Below are positions 53,514 through 62,427 of a stretch of 64,000 bases of DNA, piece by piece (within the stretch, counting starts at the first letter, position 1; the number at the start of each line of letters is the position of its first letter). The notes under the pieces were generated by a model. It saw only the letters and a list, made by a program, of their open reading frames with translations. It ran no database searches and was not told the origin of the DNA. Position numbers and translations under genes: made by a program. Source of the DNA: Photobacterium pectinilyticum (lineage in GTDB: Bacteria > Pseudomonadota > Gammaproteobacteria > Enterobacterales > Vibrionaceae); contig NZ_JANEYT010000009.1 in NCBI RefSeq assembly GCF_024357955.1, forward strand, positions 56,564 to 120,563. Reading direction: 5' to 3'.

Positions 53514-54390
53514 CAAAGATGGAATGGTACTGGCGAAAGAATATGGCTTGGATTGTCCTCCGGTGAAAGAGGCTTTCCATATCAAGGGCATGGATCATGT
53601 TGATTGGGGAATGAAAGATCGGCTTAGCCGTATTTTCCGCCCCGATACCGGTAAAACGGTCATGCTAGCCTTTGATCATGGCTACATTATGGGGGCAACG
53701 GCCGGGCTGGAGCGTTTAGACTTGTCTATCAACCCTTTGGCCCCATATGCAGATGCCCTGATGGCGACCCGTGGAGCGCTCAGAACCTGTATACAGCCCA
53801 ACCACAATAAACCGGTGATCCTCCGTGCCACTGCGGGGAGCACGGTGCTCAAAGATGATATGAGCTGGGAAGTGTCCGGTGTCGATATTGATGATGCGGT
53901 GCGGATCAATGCCTCTTGTCTTGCTGTACAAGCATTTGTCGGTGCTAATGGTGAGTGCCGCAGCTTGGAAAATATTGTTCGCACCGTCGATAGTGGCGCT
54001 CGTTACGGTATTCCGACTATGGGGGTTACGGCGGTGGGCAAGGAGATGGAGCGTACTCCTCGTTATTTCATGCTGGCGACCCGAGTGCTGGCGGAATTAG
54101 GTGCCCATATTGTCAAAACGTATTATTGCGATGACTTTGAAAAGGTCACGGCTGCCTGCCCTGTTCCTATTGTTGTCGCTGGTGGCAAGAAAACCTCGGA
54201 AATGGACGCCTTGCACCTGACTTATAAGGCAATCCAAGACGGTGCTGCTGGGGTTGATATGGGGCGTAATGTGTTCCAGTCGGATTGTCCGGTTGGCATG
54301 CTCCGAGCTATCAGTGCGATTGTCCATGATGGGTTGACACCACCGCAGGGGTTTGACCTATACCAATCAGTGAAAAGCCAGTTGGCATAA
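53506..54390 (+). CDS. LsrF-like aldolase/thiolase
   Basis: A 294-residue class-I-aldolase-fold protein matching LsrF over its whole length (DWGMKDRLSRIFRPDTGKTVMLAFDHGY, PTMGVTAVGKEM, IVKTYYCDDFEKV with the Schiff-base Lys, VPIVVAGGKKTSE, GVDMGRNVFQSDCPV). LsrF transfers an acetyl group from a phosphorylated, isomerised AI-2 (3-hydroxy-5-phosphonooxypentane-2,4-dione) to CoA. No other lsr gene (lsrACDBGKR) is here, so the kinase step would be supplied by the DhaK/DhaL-like pair. Substrate not proved. Confidence 0.9.
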   Translation: MADKDGMVLAKEYGLDCPPVKEAFHIKGMDHVDWGMKDRLSRIFRPDTGKTVMLAFDHGYIMGATAGLERLDLSINPLAPYADALMATRGALRTCIQPNHNKPVILRATAGSTVLKDDMSWEVSGVDIDDAVRINASCLAVQAFVGANGECRSLENIVRTVDSGARYGIPTMGVTAVGKEMERTPRYFMLATRVLAELGAHIVKTYYCDDFEKVTAACPVPIVVAGGKKTSEMDALHLTYKAIQDGAAGVDMGRNVFQSDCPVGMLRAISAIVHDGLTPPQGFDLYQSVKSQLA

Positions 54391-54402
54391 GGAGAATACG
54401 CT

Positions 54403-54954
54403 ATGAACTGGAGTAAGTTTATTGTTATCCCGATTATGGTTGCGACTTTAGCGTTTACTATTCAAGGGCTCGATCAGGTATTGGCTGGGCTCATGCCCGT
54501 GGCCGATAATGTAGGGTTTGGCTGGATAGCCTTTATCTCCTGGGCCATGTACTTCATGGCGGGTTGTACCTTGGAAGGTGGGAAAAAGGTCTTTTGCAAC
54601 TATGTGACCGGTATTGTCGCGTCAGTTGCGATTATGCTGCTAGGCGGGGCATTGGGAGGCTTAGGGTTCTTTGCTTTCCCTGTTGCGGTATTCGTTGTGG
54701 TGATCCCTTGCATCTGTCTGGAGCGCATTCCGCCGTTTGATTTTGTGCCAGCGTTGTTTGTTGGGGCTGGTATCTTCTTTGGCTTCATGTCTTATGTGCC
54801 GGGAGCAACTTTTGCGACTGCAGCAATCACCGAGTTGGTATATTGCGTCATCGGCCTTGGCTATGGTTGGATGACTGTCACTCTTAGGGGTAAATACGAA
54901 GCATCACTGCAAGACTCTACAGAGAAAGCCTCGGTGGAGCACCCATCGACCTAA
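54403..54954 (+). CDS. DUF1097 membrane protein (possible permease)
   Basis: A 183-residue inner-membrane protein with about five hydrophobic helices (LAFTIQGLDQVLAGLM, GFGWIAFISWAMYFMAGC, ASVAIMLLGGALGGLGFFAFPVAVFVVVIP, ...). DUF1097 members such as E. coli YcdZ are uncharacterised. As last gene of the kinase/thiolase operon it may take up the substrate. Linked to the LsrF-like gene by 12 bp. A terminator follows. Confidence 0.85.
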   Translation: MNWSKFIVIPIMVATLAFTIQGLDQVLAGLMPVADNVGFGWIAFISWAMYFMAGCTLEGGKKVFCNYVTGIVASVAIMLLGGALGGLGFFAFPVAVFVVVIPCICLERIPPFDFVPALFVGAGIFFGFMSYVPGATFATAAITELVYCVIGLGYGWMTVTLRGKYEASLQDSTEKASVEHPST

Positions 54955-54985
54955 TACTAACATGGTAAATGTTGGGATTAGGATG

Positions 54986-55026
54986 CCAGTTAACTTGTCA
55001 TTGTCGGATAAGTTAACTGGTTTTTT
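54986..55026 (+). terminator. Rho-independent terminator of the DhaK/LsrF-like operon
   Basis: CCAGTTAACTT / AAGTTAACTGG with a 13-base loop and TTTTTT, 30 bp behind the DUF1097 stop. Confidence 0.9.
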
Positions 55027-55044
55027 CAGCAAGTTTTTTTATCG

Positions 55045-55128
55045 TTAATGTTCGTTGCTGAAGCTGTAGTGGATGAAGCCTGCTGCTCCAGAGATAAGAG
55101 TGGCGAGTGAAAAAATAATAAATCCCAT
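55045..55128 (-). CDS. Uncalled 27-residue membrane protein
   Basis: On the minus strand ATG (55126-55128) opens 27 codons: MGFIIFSLATLISGAAGF followed by a short polar tail with His and Asn/Glu, then TAA at 55045-55047. The start has AAAGGAGAAACGT directly upstream, as strong a ribosome-binding site as any in this window. The hydrophobic segment spans the membrane once. Too short for ordinary gene finders. It converges on the terminator of the kinase/thiolase operon. Confidence 0.6.
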   Translation of the reverse strand: MGFIIFSLATLISGAAGFIHYSFSNEH

Positions 55129-55372
55129 ACGTTTCTCCTTTCAAGCTCATTACGCTATATAACTTGAAACCATCATGTCATATCAGGCTCAGATTCGGTA
55201 AGGCCTAGTTATCACTTTTTGATAGATCTATCAGCGATGGTTCGTTCCAGTTCACAGAACCGACATTTTCTACTGAGCGTGGTGGGGCTTTTTGCCTTTT
55301 CGTGGGGCATTATTTTGACTGGTGGCAAAATAATGAAGTTATCCTGCTGCCCGTCAATGATTCGATGATTTA

Positions 55373-55532
55373 TACCAATCTGGATAAGTAGTTGCTTTAT
55401 AGATTGCGCAGGAAAAATTATTGTTATCAAGGCGGAGGTTGCAGTAACTAGTGGCTCTAATTACCAAACCTCTAACGCAGCTAACTGCGATTTTAACCAG
55501 CAATATTGATCAAATACTTATGTAGGTTGGTA
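55373..55532 (-). repeat. MITE-like palindromic repeat, copy 4 (reverse, diverged)
   Basis: Inverse orientation relative to copies 1-3: TACCAATCTGGATAAGTAG...TTTAACCAGCAA...CTTATGTAGGTTGGTA. Diverged at many positions but with both ends intact. Together with copy 5 it flanks the oxidoreductase gene as an inverted pair. Confidence 0.8.
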
Positions 55533-55568
55533 TTACTAGGGGAATTGAATCGAAAATAAGGACGTAGC

Positions 55569-55599
55569 CAAAAAGGCCAGCGCAAATGCAACTGGCCTT
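55569..55599 (-). terminator. Terminator of the oxidoreductase gene
   Basis: AAGGCCAG / CTGGCCTT with an 11-base loop. On the minus strand it ends in a T run, 12 bp beyond the stop. Confidence 0.88.
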
Positions 55600-55610
55600 C
55601 CTTTGGGTCA

Positions 55611-56690
55611 TTAGCCCTGCGAAGAAGGGATTAACACAAAGTTACCCACATGCTTCTTCTCGAGAAACGCCTGTTGTGCGGCGGTAATCTCTTCAAGTGG
55701 GAAGGTCTTGGCTAGTAATGGCTGGATTTCGCCCCTTTCGATATAGCCTATTAAGTTAGGGAAAACGGGGTCATCCCAAGCGGTCGTACCGATAAGGGTG
55801 ATGTCCTTGAGGTACATATCCCGCATGTCTAAGTCGACCACAGGGCCTGCAATGGCGCCGGAAGAAACCAGTCGTCCACCGCGTTTGAGTACCTTTAGCA
55901 TGGTTGGGAATTGTTTGCCCGCGACATTATCGACGACTAAATCGACACTGTTTTCGCCCAGTAGGCTGATGAGATCATCGTTACGATCCAGTAGTAGATC
56001 AACGGCCAATTTTTCCAGTTGCGGATGCTTATCACGGCTGGCAATGGCGATAATCTTAGCACCTCGCCTTTTGGCTAGCTGAATGGCTGCCGATCCAACA
56101 CCGCCGGATGCTCCCGCGATCAGGACTGTTTCACCTTCAACTAGGTTGGCGCGGTGAAGCATGTTTTCTGCAGTACCATAAGCACACGGAATCGTGGCAA
56201 GCTCTGCATCAGACCATTCACACTCTATAGCAAATGCGTGCTTGGCTTTGACCTTGGTAAATTGGGCAAAGGCACCATTGAAATCCGAACCCAGCCAGAC
56301 ATTATCGAAACCTTCTCCTCTCTGGCAAGGGCGCAAAAGAACACGCTTTCCAACCAAGTGACGATGGGAGTTATCAGCAGCAGAAACGACAGTGCCACAG
56401 CAGTCTGTACCCTGAATGAGTGGGAAAGGGGTGGACTTATTCCAGCCGCCATCACTCTTTTGTTGTTGGCTAGGTGATGCGCTATCTGACGTGTTATTGG
56501 TTGAGTCGGTGATAGAGGATGAATACCAGCCTAAACGGGTGTTGATTTCGGTATTGTTCATCCCCGCAGCATGGACTTGCACCAATACTTCGTCATGCTC
56601 AAGGGGTGGCAATGCCACATCTTTGTAAACCAACTGTTCATAGCCGCCTTGTCCAACGGTAACAATGGCTTTCATCCATTTTGGTTCCAT
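55611..56690 (-). CDS. Zinc-independent MDR oxidoreductase (quinone-oxidoreductase-like)
   Basis: A 359-residue medium-chain dehydrogenase. GroES-like half with HAAGMNNTEINTRLGWY and IQGTDCCGTVV; Rossmann half with ETVLIAGASGGVGSAAIQLAKRRGAKIIAIASRDK, binding NADPH. The catalytic-zinc ligands of alcohol dehydrogenases are not evident, which places it with quinone/enone reductases. Residues ~55-75 form an untypical Ser/Thr/Gln-rich insertion. Start ATG 56690 with AGGAG upstream. The gene is framed by inverted repeat copies 4 and 5. Confidence 0.88.
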   Translation of the reverse strand: MEPKWMKAIVTVGQGGYEQLVYKDVALPPLEHDEVLVQVHAAGMNNTEINTRLGWYSSSITDSTNNTSDSASPSQQQKSDGGWNKSTPFPLIQGTDCCGTVVSAADNSHRHLVGKRVLLRPCQRGEGFDNVWLGSDFNGAFAQFTKVKAKHAFAIECEWSDAELATIPCAYGTAENMLHRANLVEGETVLIAGASGGVGSAAIQLAKRRGAKIIAIASRDKHPQLEKLAVDLLLDRNDDLISLLGENSVDLVVDNVAGKQFPTMLKVLKRGGRLVSSGAIAGPVVDLDMRDMYLKDITLIGTTAWDDPVFPNLIGYIERGEIQPLLAKTFPLEEITAAQQAFLEKKHVGNFVLIPSSQG

Positions 56691-56769
56691 GTGTTTTGCT
56701 CCTAGCGATCTCTCAATATTGACTAGCAAGAGAGTATCCGAGTTCGTTTATTTGTGCATGTATATTTAA

Positions 56770-56928
56770 TACCAACCTACATAAATATTTGATCAGTCTT
56801 GCAGGTTAAAATCGCTGTTCTCTGCGTTAGATATTTTGTAATTAGAGCAACTAGTTACTGCAGTATCTGCCTTGATAACAACGATTTTTCCAGTGCAAAT
56901 ACTTGATCAACGACTTATCCAGATTGGT
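56770..56928 (+). repeat. MITE-like palindromic repeat, copy 5
   Basis: Almost identical to copies 1 and 2 (TACCAACCTACATAAATA...TTATCCAGATTGGT). It lies 80 bp upstream of the oxidoreductase start, in inverse orientation to copy 4. Confidence 0.85.
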
Positions 56929-57010
56929 CCATTATTTTTATTGGTGATCGTTTGCTCAGTGTGATCGGTAATCTAATCTGCACCTTTTGACGTACAAGGG
57001 TGGTGTACGT

Positions 57011-57406
57011 ATGGATGAGGTTTATATGCTGACGATATTTTTTGATGGCTCATGCCCACTCTGCGCAAAGGAAATGGCGACCTTGAAGCAGTATGACTCT
57101 CGCGATGTAATTCTGCTAGAAGATATCCAGCAGCCAGATTTTTCCGAGCGATTTCCAGCCGTTGACCCAAATGCTGCAATGCAGATCTTGCATGGTCAGT
57201 TAGAAGGTAAAGCTGTGTATGGGTTGGATGTGACGTACCATGCGTGGCGATTAGTTGGCAAAAAATGGCGGGTGGCTTTTTTGCGCTGGTGGTGGATTAA
57301 ACCGTTTGCCGATAGGGCATACTTGTTTTTTGCCAAACATCGTCAGCTAATTTCTTCGCTATTGGCGCGCAAATCCCGCTGTGACAGCAACGCTTGCTCC
57401 AAGTAG
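57011..57406 (+). CDS. DCC-family thiol-disulfide oxidoreductase-like protein (DUF393)
   Basis: A ~131-residue protein with the DCC motif FFDGSCPLCAKEM near the N-terminus (Cys-x-x-Cys), followed by ILLEDIQQPDFSERFP and a C-terminal amphipathic helix (VAFLRWWWIKPFADRAYLFFAKHR). Members are thought to be thioredoxin-fold redox proteins. Start ATG 57011; ATG 57026 with GAGG close by is equally good. Promoter separated from copy 5 by ~80 bp. Confidence 0.85.
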   Translation: MDEVYMLTIFFDGSCPLCAKEMATLKQYDSRDVILLEDIQQPDFSERFPAVDPNAAMQILHGQLEGKAVYGLDVTYHAWRLVGKKWRVAFLRWWWIKPFADRAYLFFAKHRQLISSLLARKSRCDSNACSK

Positions 57407-57547
57407 GTTGCCAAGTTATCCGTAGTGGGTAATGGCAATGGTTTTTTGCAGACCGGTCTCGGTTTCCAGTTCAAATTGGATGAGTGATATAACAACAACC
57501 CCACCGGATGGACACCTGGTGGGGCTGGTTATCGACCCTCTTATAAA

Positions 57548-59818
57548 TCAACCAACAGCAACTTTTTGGGTGGCTTGTTGGACTTCAACAAGGTCATTGT
57601 TAAGGTCAATTACGATTGTTTCCTGGTCGGCAAAGATTGTCAGTGTCTGATCGGCCCCAAGCTGGTGGGCGATAGGTTGCTTTTCACAGCACGAAATCAC
57701 CAAGTGTTCCTGTTGCTCAGGTAGCGACCATTGTAAATGATACATTTGCTCGCTGGCATCCGAGATCACTTGTTCATCATGTGATTTATCTTCGTCGTAG
57801 CCATAGGACAGCGCAGGGCTGATGCGATCATGGCTTGGCAAGCTCACTTGGTAGTCTTTACTTTGTCCTGCAAGGCTGATGCTGCTACCAGCAGTTACTG
57901 CATCGAGTGGAGAGTGAAGTCGCCATTGCACTGCCTGAGGTTTATATAGCGAAATTTGATCACAAATCAGCAGCCCTTTGCCAGTCAGCATGACTACAGT
58001 ACGGGTAAAGTGGTTGGTCTCTTCATAGGCATGGCCAAGTTCGAACTGCACCAGTGACCAGCCTGTCCCTTGTTCTTGCCGCAGTACCTTGGCCGTCGCT
58101 GCTTCGTTATCCAAGATTTGGCCTTTGCCTCCCACTTCTTTACCACCCTCTTGGTTATCAACAAATAGGGGTAAATTATGGGCTTGGGTAGTACGGGTCC
58201 ATTGGCTGTGGTGACCACTGCCAAACCGGTAGCCGTAGCTGCCACTTGGGGTCAGGATACTCTCACCATCATCAAACAACGCAACGTTACCCTGATCGGC
58301 ATGGCGGTGTGAGCTGTTACCAAATTGGCTGGCTCGATAGTAAAGCGCTAGCTCTTGGGTCTGTGCTTTGCCAAGGCCGGCAAAAGGGTAATATTGACTA
58401 TAAACAGGCTTCTCTTGGCAATCTACTTTGGCAGAAGTCGTTTTATCACAAAGCGCGGCGTCTTTGGCAAATGCCAGCTGTGTATGTGTCGGAACAACAT
58501 CAAGCAAATGCAGATGGAACACATCGATCTTCGACTCTAGCTGCTTGCAGGTCTCACGGGCATGTTCATCACCGAAGCGCTCGGCGTATATCCGCAGTGG
58601 GTTCTGGGCAAAAAAGCCCGGCCACTCGCGGCCATCACGTTTGCACCAAAAGCCATCACCGAACGGATGGATATCTTGTTCGGGCGCGACAAAGTCCATC
58701 GCAAATTGACAGTAGTTTTTGTAAAAAGGATGCTCATAAAAAGAGAATCCGCTTATCCTTTCGACTGATAGGAAGAAAGGGTGATGCCACTTGCTATACG
58801 ACGATGAATAGAAAGGACCTTCAGCCCAGCTGCCATCTTCGCCACCGTAAAATGGCAGCACGCTTTGGTAAATCATCAAGGCGTAGTTGAGCCAGCGCTC
58901 GCAAACCTGCGCATCATATTCTTTGTGCAGTGCTAATGCCGCCACACCCAGATAAGCGGGCAGGCGAGACGTGTGTGAATGGCCTGGGAACTGTTTGAAC
59001 TGATCTTGCTCTAGACGTTGTTCCATCTGGTAGGCAATACGCACCAGCATCGGTCTGATGAAATCTTTTTCGCTGTCGGTCAGTAGCGGTGCCAACCAGT
59101 GATAAGCAAGGTAAAGGTTTCGAGCTAGTGATAGGCCAACCTCGTCGCCCCAGGTGCACGGACGAAGCAGTGATGCCGGACCTTCAGGGCTCCATTCGGC
59201 TAGTCGTAGCATAAGTTGCACGGCTAACTCACCGCTTTCTTCCTCGCCCCAGATTTTGTAGAGCAGGGTAAGCGCCATCAAGTCGCGATCAATCCAGTTG
59301 CGCACATTGGCAATGGCGGTACGTTTACCTTCTTCTTCTCCACGGCGGTAGTGGGTCGGGTAGGTAATAGCATCGAGATTGACCAGTGCAACCGTGTTCT
59401 TGAATTTGTCGTAAGCTTGCGAAGAAGCATCTCGAACGTCGGTGATATCACTATCAAAATACATCAAGAATTGATCATGCTCGGCGCACAGTTCAAACAG
59501 CTCGTTGGCACTTGGCGGCTGATACTTTTCAGTTTGTTCATCAATGGCAAATGTCATCCACTGTGACATTTCGTTATTGATATCTTGCACCCGCCAGCGG
59601 TATTGGCCACAAGAAAGCATGAAAGGCAGGCGGAATGGTGAACTGATGTTTTCCCAGCGCCATTGAAGTGGCTTTTCAACATGTTCTAGCTCGATGCTAT
59701 ACACGGCGGTATAGTCTGACTGCGGCCAGTTAAAGCTCGGTGGATTGATTCGTGCCGGCTTGTTTTGTTCTGGGGTGACAAACTTTTGAAAATCATGGGT
59801 TCGGCGTAGAGACAACAT
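57548..59818 (-). CDS. Heparinase II/III-type oligo-uronide lyase (PL15-like)
   Basis: A 756-residue enzyme without a signal peptide. N-terminal beta/DUF4962-like part, an (alpha/alpha)n barrel with FPGHSHTSRLPAYLGVAAL (His280/His282) and EDGSWAEGPFYSSSY (Tyr 337/341), and the C-terminal heparinase II/III beta-sandwich beginning HRHADQGNVALFDDGES (504-520). His and Tyr in these places act as acid/base in exo-type alginate lyases of PL15 and relatives. Its cytoplasmic location and the symporter next door argue for cleavage of imported unsaturated oligo-uronates. Alginate is the most likely polymer but not proved. Confidence 0.85.
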   Translation of the reverse strand: MLSLRRTHDFQKFVTPEQNKPARINPPSFNWPQSDYTAVYSIELEHVEKPLQWRWENISSPFRLPFMLSCGQYRWRVQDINNEMSQWMTFAIDEQTEKYQPPSANELFELCAEHDQFLMYFDSDITDVRDASSQAYDKFKNTVALVNLDAITYPTHYRRGEEEGKRTAIANVRNWIDRDLMALTLLYKIWGEEESGELAVQLMLRLAEWSPEGPASLLRPCTWGDEVGLSLARNLYLAYHWLAPLLTDSEKDFIRPMLVRIAYQMEQRLEQDQFKQFPGHSHTSRLPAYLGVAALALHKEYDAQVCERWLNYALMIYQSVLPFYGGEDGSWAEGPFYSSSYSKWHHPFFLSVERISGFSFYEHPFYKNYCQFAMDFVAPEQDIHPFGDGFWCKRDGREWPGFFAQNPLRIYAERFGDEHARETCKQLESKIDVFHLHLLDVVPTHTQLAFAKDAALCDKTTSAKVDCQEKPVYSQYYPFAGLGKAQTQELALYYRASQFGNSSHRHADQGNVALFDDGESILTPSGSYGYRFGSGHHSQWTRTTQAHNLPLFVDNQEGGKEVGGKGQILDNEAATAKVLRQEQGTGWSLVQFELGHAYEETNHFTRTVVMLTGKGLLICDQISLYKPQAVQWRLHSPLDAVTAGSSISLAGQSKDYQVSLPSHDRISPALSYGYDEDKSHDEQVISDASEQMYHLQWSLPEQQEHLVISCCEKQPIAHQLGADQTLTIFADQETIVIDLNNDLVEVQQATQKVAVG

Positions 59819-59819
59819 A

Positions 59820-60371
59820 TTACACTTCCTTGTTAAACCAGATGTATTCTCCGTTTTCCGGGTTTATTTCCCCGATCTGCGTGGCCGGAGAGCCTGCAAC
59901 TATGGCATGTGGAGCGACGTTGCGGGTCACCACAGCATTGGCACATACCAAGGCCGCTTTGCCAATGGTGACACCGGGAGTGATCACCACACCGGAAGTC
60001 AGCCAAACACCGTCTTCGATGACCACTTTGCCCTTCTCTAGGCAGGTTCGGGCACTGAAGTGGCCGGAGGCCGGGTCGAACAGGTGGTTTGAGGCGACGA
60101 TCGAGACATGCGGGCCAATCAACACATTCTCACCGATCGAAACATCGCCGTTGATGTAGCTATAGAGACCAATATAAGAATGCTTGGCGATTTGATTGTC
60201 GCCAATACGGACAATGGCGCCAGGGGCAATACGGACCCCTTCGTTTAGGAACCCGAGGATTTGGGCACGGGCATTGTCATCTTCAAAGTTATTGCTTTGG
60301 CTGGTGTAGAGCGTGAATTTTTTGAATTCTTCTTCAGTTAGCTCGCCACCGAATCGTTGCTGTACTGACAT
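59820..60371 (-). CDS. Hexapeptide-repeat acetyltransferase
   Basis: A 183-residue left-handed beta-helix acyltransferase of the maltose/galactoside O-acetyltransferase type. Repeats run from GVRIAPGAIVRIGDN to VCANAVVTRNVAPHAIVAG. The catalytic His is in SIVASNHLFDP (H96). Two bases separate it from the lyase gene and ~70 from the symporter gene, so it is part of the uptake/cleavage operon. It may acetylate an imported or surplus sugar, or remove it from the pathway; this is inferred only from position. Confidence 0.85.
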   Translation of the reverse strand: MSVQQRFGGELTEEEFKKFTLYTSQSNNFEDDNARAQILGFLNEGVRIAPGAIVRIGDNQIAKHSYIGLYSYINGDVSIGENVLIGPHVSIVASNHLFDPASGHFSARTCLEKGKVVIEDGVWLTSGVVITPGVTIGKAALVCANAVVTRNVAPHAIVAGSPATQIGEINPENGEYIWFNKEV

Positions 60372-60444
60372 GTTAGTCTCCCTAAAAGAGATAGGAGCAA
60401 GGCTGCTCCTATCCCAAGTCGTTCAAAATAAAAATCAATATTGC

Positions 60445-62226
60445 TTAGCTAATGGCCAACTCGGCATCGACTGCTTCAGTCAACTTGCGCTTAGAGCGAA
60501 GAAGTAAGAAACCGATAAAGCCGACAATCGATGCAACCACGATAAACAGTGCACGACCCCATAGCGGGTTAGGAACGAGGGCCAATGACGCCAAGAATAG
60601 CGATGCAGTGAGCAGCATCTTACCTAGCATGTCATGCTGTTTGTTATCCATACGGATGCTAGCTTCGGTGTCTTCAACCACGACTTCGGTATCGACATTG
60701 TTGAAGAACTTGTTGATTTCAGCCGCACGCTCTGGAGATGGCTCTTTGTAGAAGAAGCGAGACAGTACAAAGAATGGCAACGTGATCGACATGTGACCGA
60801 TAACACCCAGAGTGACCGACTTCATTTCTGCAAATTCACGGGCGCTGATTGGTGCATCTAGACCCAGTACAGCTTCGATAGTCTGTGGCGTGATAACAAA
60901 GGCAATGATGGCAGAAACACCCATACCAACCAAAATTGTGCCCCAGCCAGCCCAGTCAGGTGTTTTACGGATGAAGAAACACATGATGGAAGGAATAAGC
61001 ACTGGGAAGCCAACTAGCGTACCGACCAGCATCATCAGGTCAAACAGGCCGAATTCTTTTAGAGATGTCAGGAACAGACCAGTGATGATGATCACCACAC
61101 CAAATACCGCAGTTAGGATCTTACTGGCAAGCATCAGGTGCTTTTCAGAGTAATCTTTACAGAAGTATGGTTCATAGACACTTTTCAGGATGATACCGGC
61201 GTTACGGTTCAGTGCTGAATCCATTGATGACATGGTTGCGGCAAACATGGCTGCTAGCATCAAGCCAACCATACCGACAGGCATTTCACGGCTAACAAAG
61301 ATGTAGTATGTTGCATCGGCTACTTTGTCACCAAGGCCTTCCAAGCCCCAAGTCGTGACATCTGGGTAGTTACCGGCAACAAACCATGCAGGCAGGAACC
61401 AAATCATTGGACCCAGGATCATTAGGAAACAGGCTAAAAGGGCTGCCTTACGGGCGTTTTTAGTATCTTTTGAGGCGATAAAGCGGTAAGAGTCGACCAT
61501 GTTGTTGGTGCTAAAGAATTGCTTGATAAAGATACAGATAAACCAGCCGACAAACAGGTGGGTGTAGCTGTAGCCGTCACCAATTAGTTGTTGGGCAGGC
61601 AGACCCACTTCCATTAGGTTACCCACACCGCCAGATTTCCAAATCGCCACCATGGCTGCGACAAATGTCATTACGGTGATAATGATCATCTGCATGAAAT
61701 CTGAGGCGATAACTGCCCAGCTACCGCCAACCAATGACATGAACAGTACGACCAGACCGGCACCGATAATGGTTTGCTCAAGAGGGACACCGACGACTGC
61801 ACTGGTAAATACCGCCAAACCGTTCAGCCAGATAGCGGCTTGAAGCACGCTGAGTGGTACGTTAGCCCAAGTGAAGACCTGCTCGTTCACTTTACCCAAA
61901 CGTAGCCTTACGCCCTGAAGTGGGCTGATCACACGCATTTGACGCGCTTTAGCAGCAAAGAAGAGGTAGTTGCAGAAGTAGCCAAGGGCGTTAGCAATAA
62001 ATACCACACCCACGGACATGCCGCTAGTTAGCGCTTTTCCCATCAACCCGGTGAAGGTCATCGCACTCAGTGCCATCATGAACGCACTGGAGCCAACCAT
62101 CCACCATAGCATGCGGCCTCCCCCACGGAAGTATTCACTGGTATTGGATGCCGCCGAGCGGAACACCCAGCCAAGGCTCATTAGAAAGATGAAGTACACG
62201 AGTACGACAAGAATATCTATATCCAT
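60445..62226 (-). CDS. Sodium:solute symporter (SSS family), probable oligo-uronide importer
   Basis: A 593-residue symporter with ~14 helices. N-terminus MDIDILVVLVYFIFLMSLGWVFRSAASNTSEYFRGGGRMLWWMVG with the SSS motif, central MAAMFAATMSSMDSALNRNAGIILKSVYEPYF (sodium-site helix), and a long C-terminal extension. Close relatives of such SSS proteins import unsaturated alginate oligomers in vibrios (Toa type). Start ATG 62226 with AGGAA upstream; a longer ATG at 62346 is not supported. It is the first gene of the operon and divergent from LysR. Confidence 0.9.
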   Translation of the reverse strand: MDIDILVVLVYFIFLMSLGWVFRSAASNTSEYFRGGGRMLWWMVGSSAFMMALSAMTFTGLMGKALTSGMSVGVVFIANALGYFCNYLFFAAKARQMRVISPLQGVRLRLGKVNEQVFTWANVPLSVLQAAIWLNGLAVFTSAVVGVPLEQTIIGAGLVVLFMSLVGGSWAVIASDFMQMIIITVMTFVAAMVAIWKSGGVGNLMEVGLPAQQLIGDGYSYTHLFVGWFICIFIKQFFSTNNMVDSYRFIASKDTKNARKAALLACFLMILGPMIWFLPAWFVAGNYPDVTTWGLEGLGDKVADATYYIFVSREMPVGMVGLMLAAMFAATMSSMDSALNRNAGIILKSVYEPYFCKDYSEKHLMLASKILTAVFGVVIIITGLFLTSLKEFGLFDLMMLVGTLVGFPVLIPSIMCFFIRKTPDWAGWGTILVGMGVSAIIAFVITPQTIEAVLGLDAPISAREFAEMKSVTLGVIGHMSITLPFFVLSRFFYKEPSPERAAEINKFFNNVDTEVVVEDTEASIRMDNKQHDMLGKMLLTASLFLASLALVPNPLWGRALFIVVASIVGFIGFLLLRSKRKLTEAVDAELAIS

Positions 62227-62427
62227 TTTGTAGGTTCCTATTGTGATAGGGAGAAGGTGTAATAAGACAAAGTTGAGGTGTCTCATCCCTTTTGTTGTTT
62301 TGGCGCAAGTAACCATGCAGAAAAAAAAGCATGAGACTTGATACACGTTTCACTATAGAGATCCTTATCAATCGGTGGAAATGATATTAATGTATAACAA
62401 TAATACAAATGACGAATGGGCAGTTGG

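Noticed and set aside
53506..54390. Part of a classical lsr (AI-2) operon
   Set aside because: No lsrK, lsrR, lsrG or ABC importer genes within the window; only the LsrF-like gene is shared.
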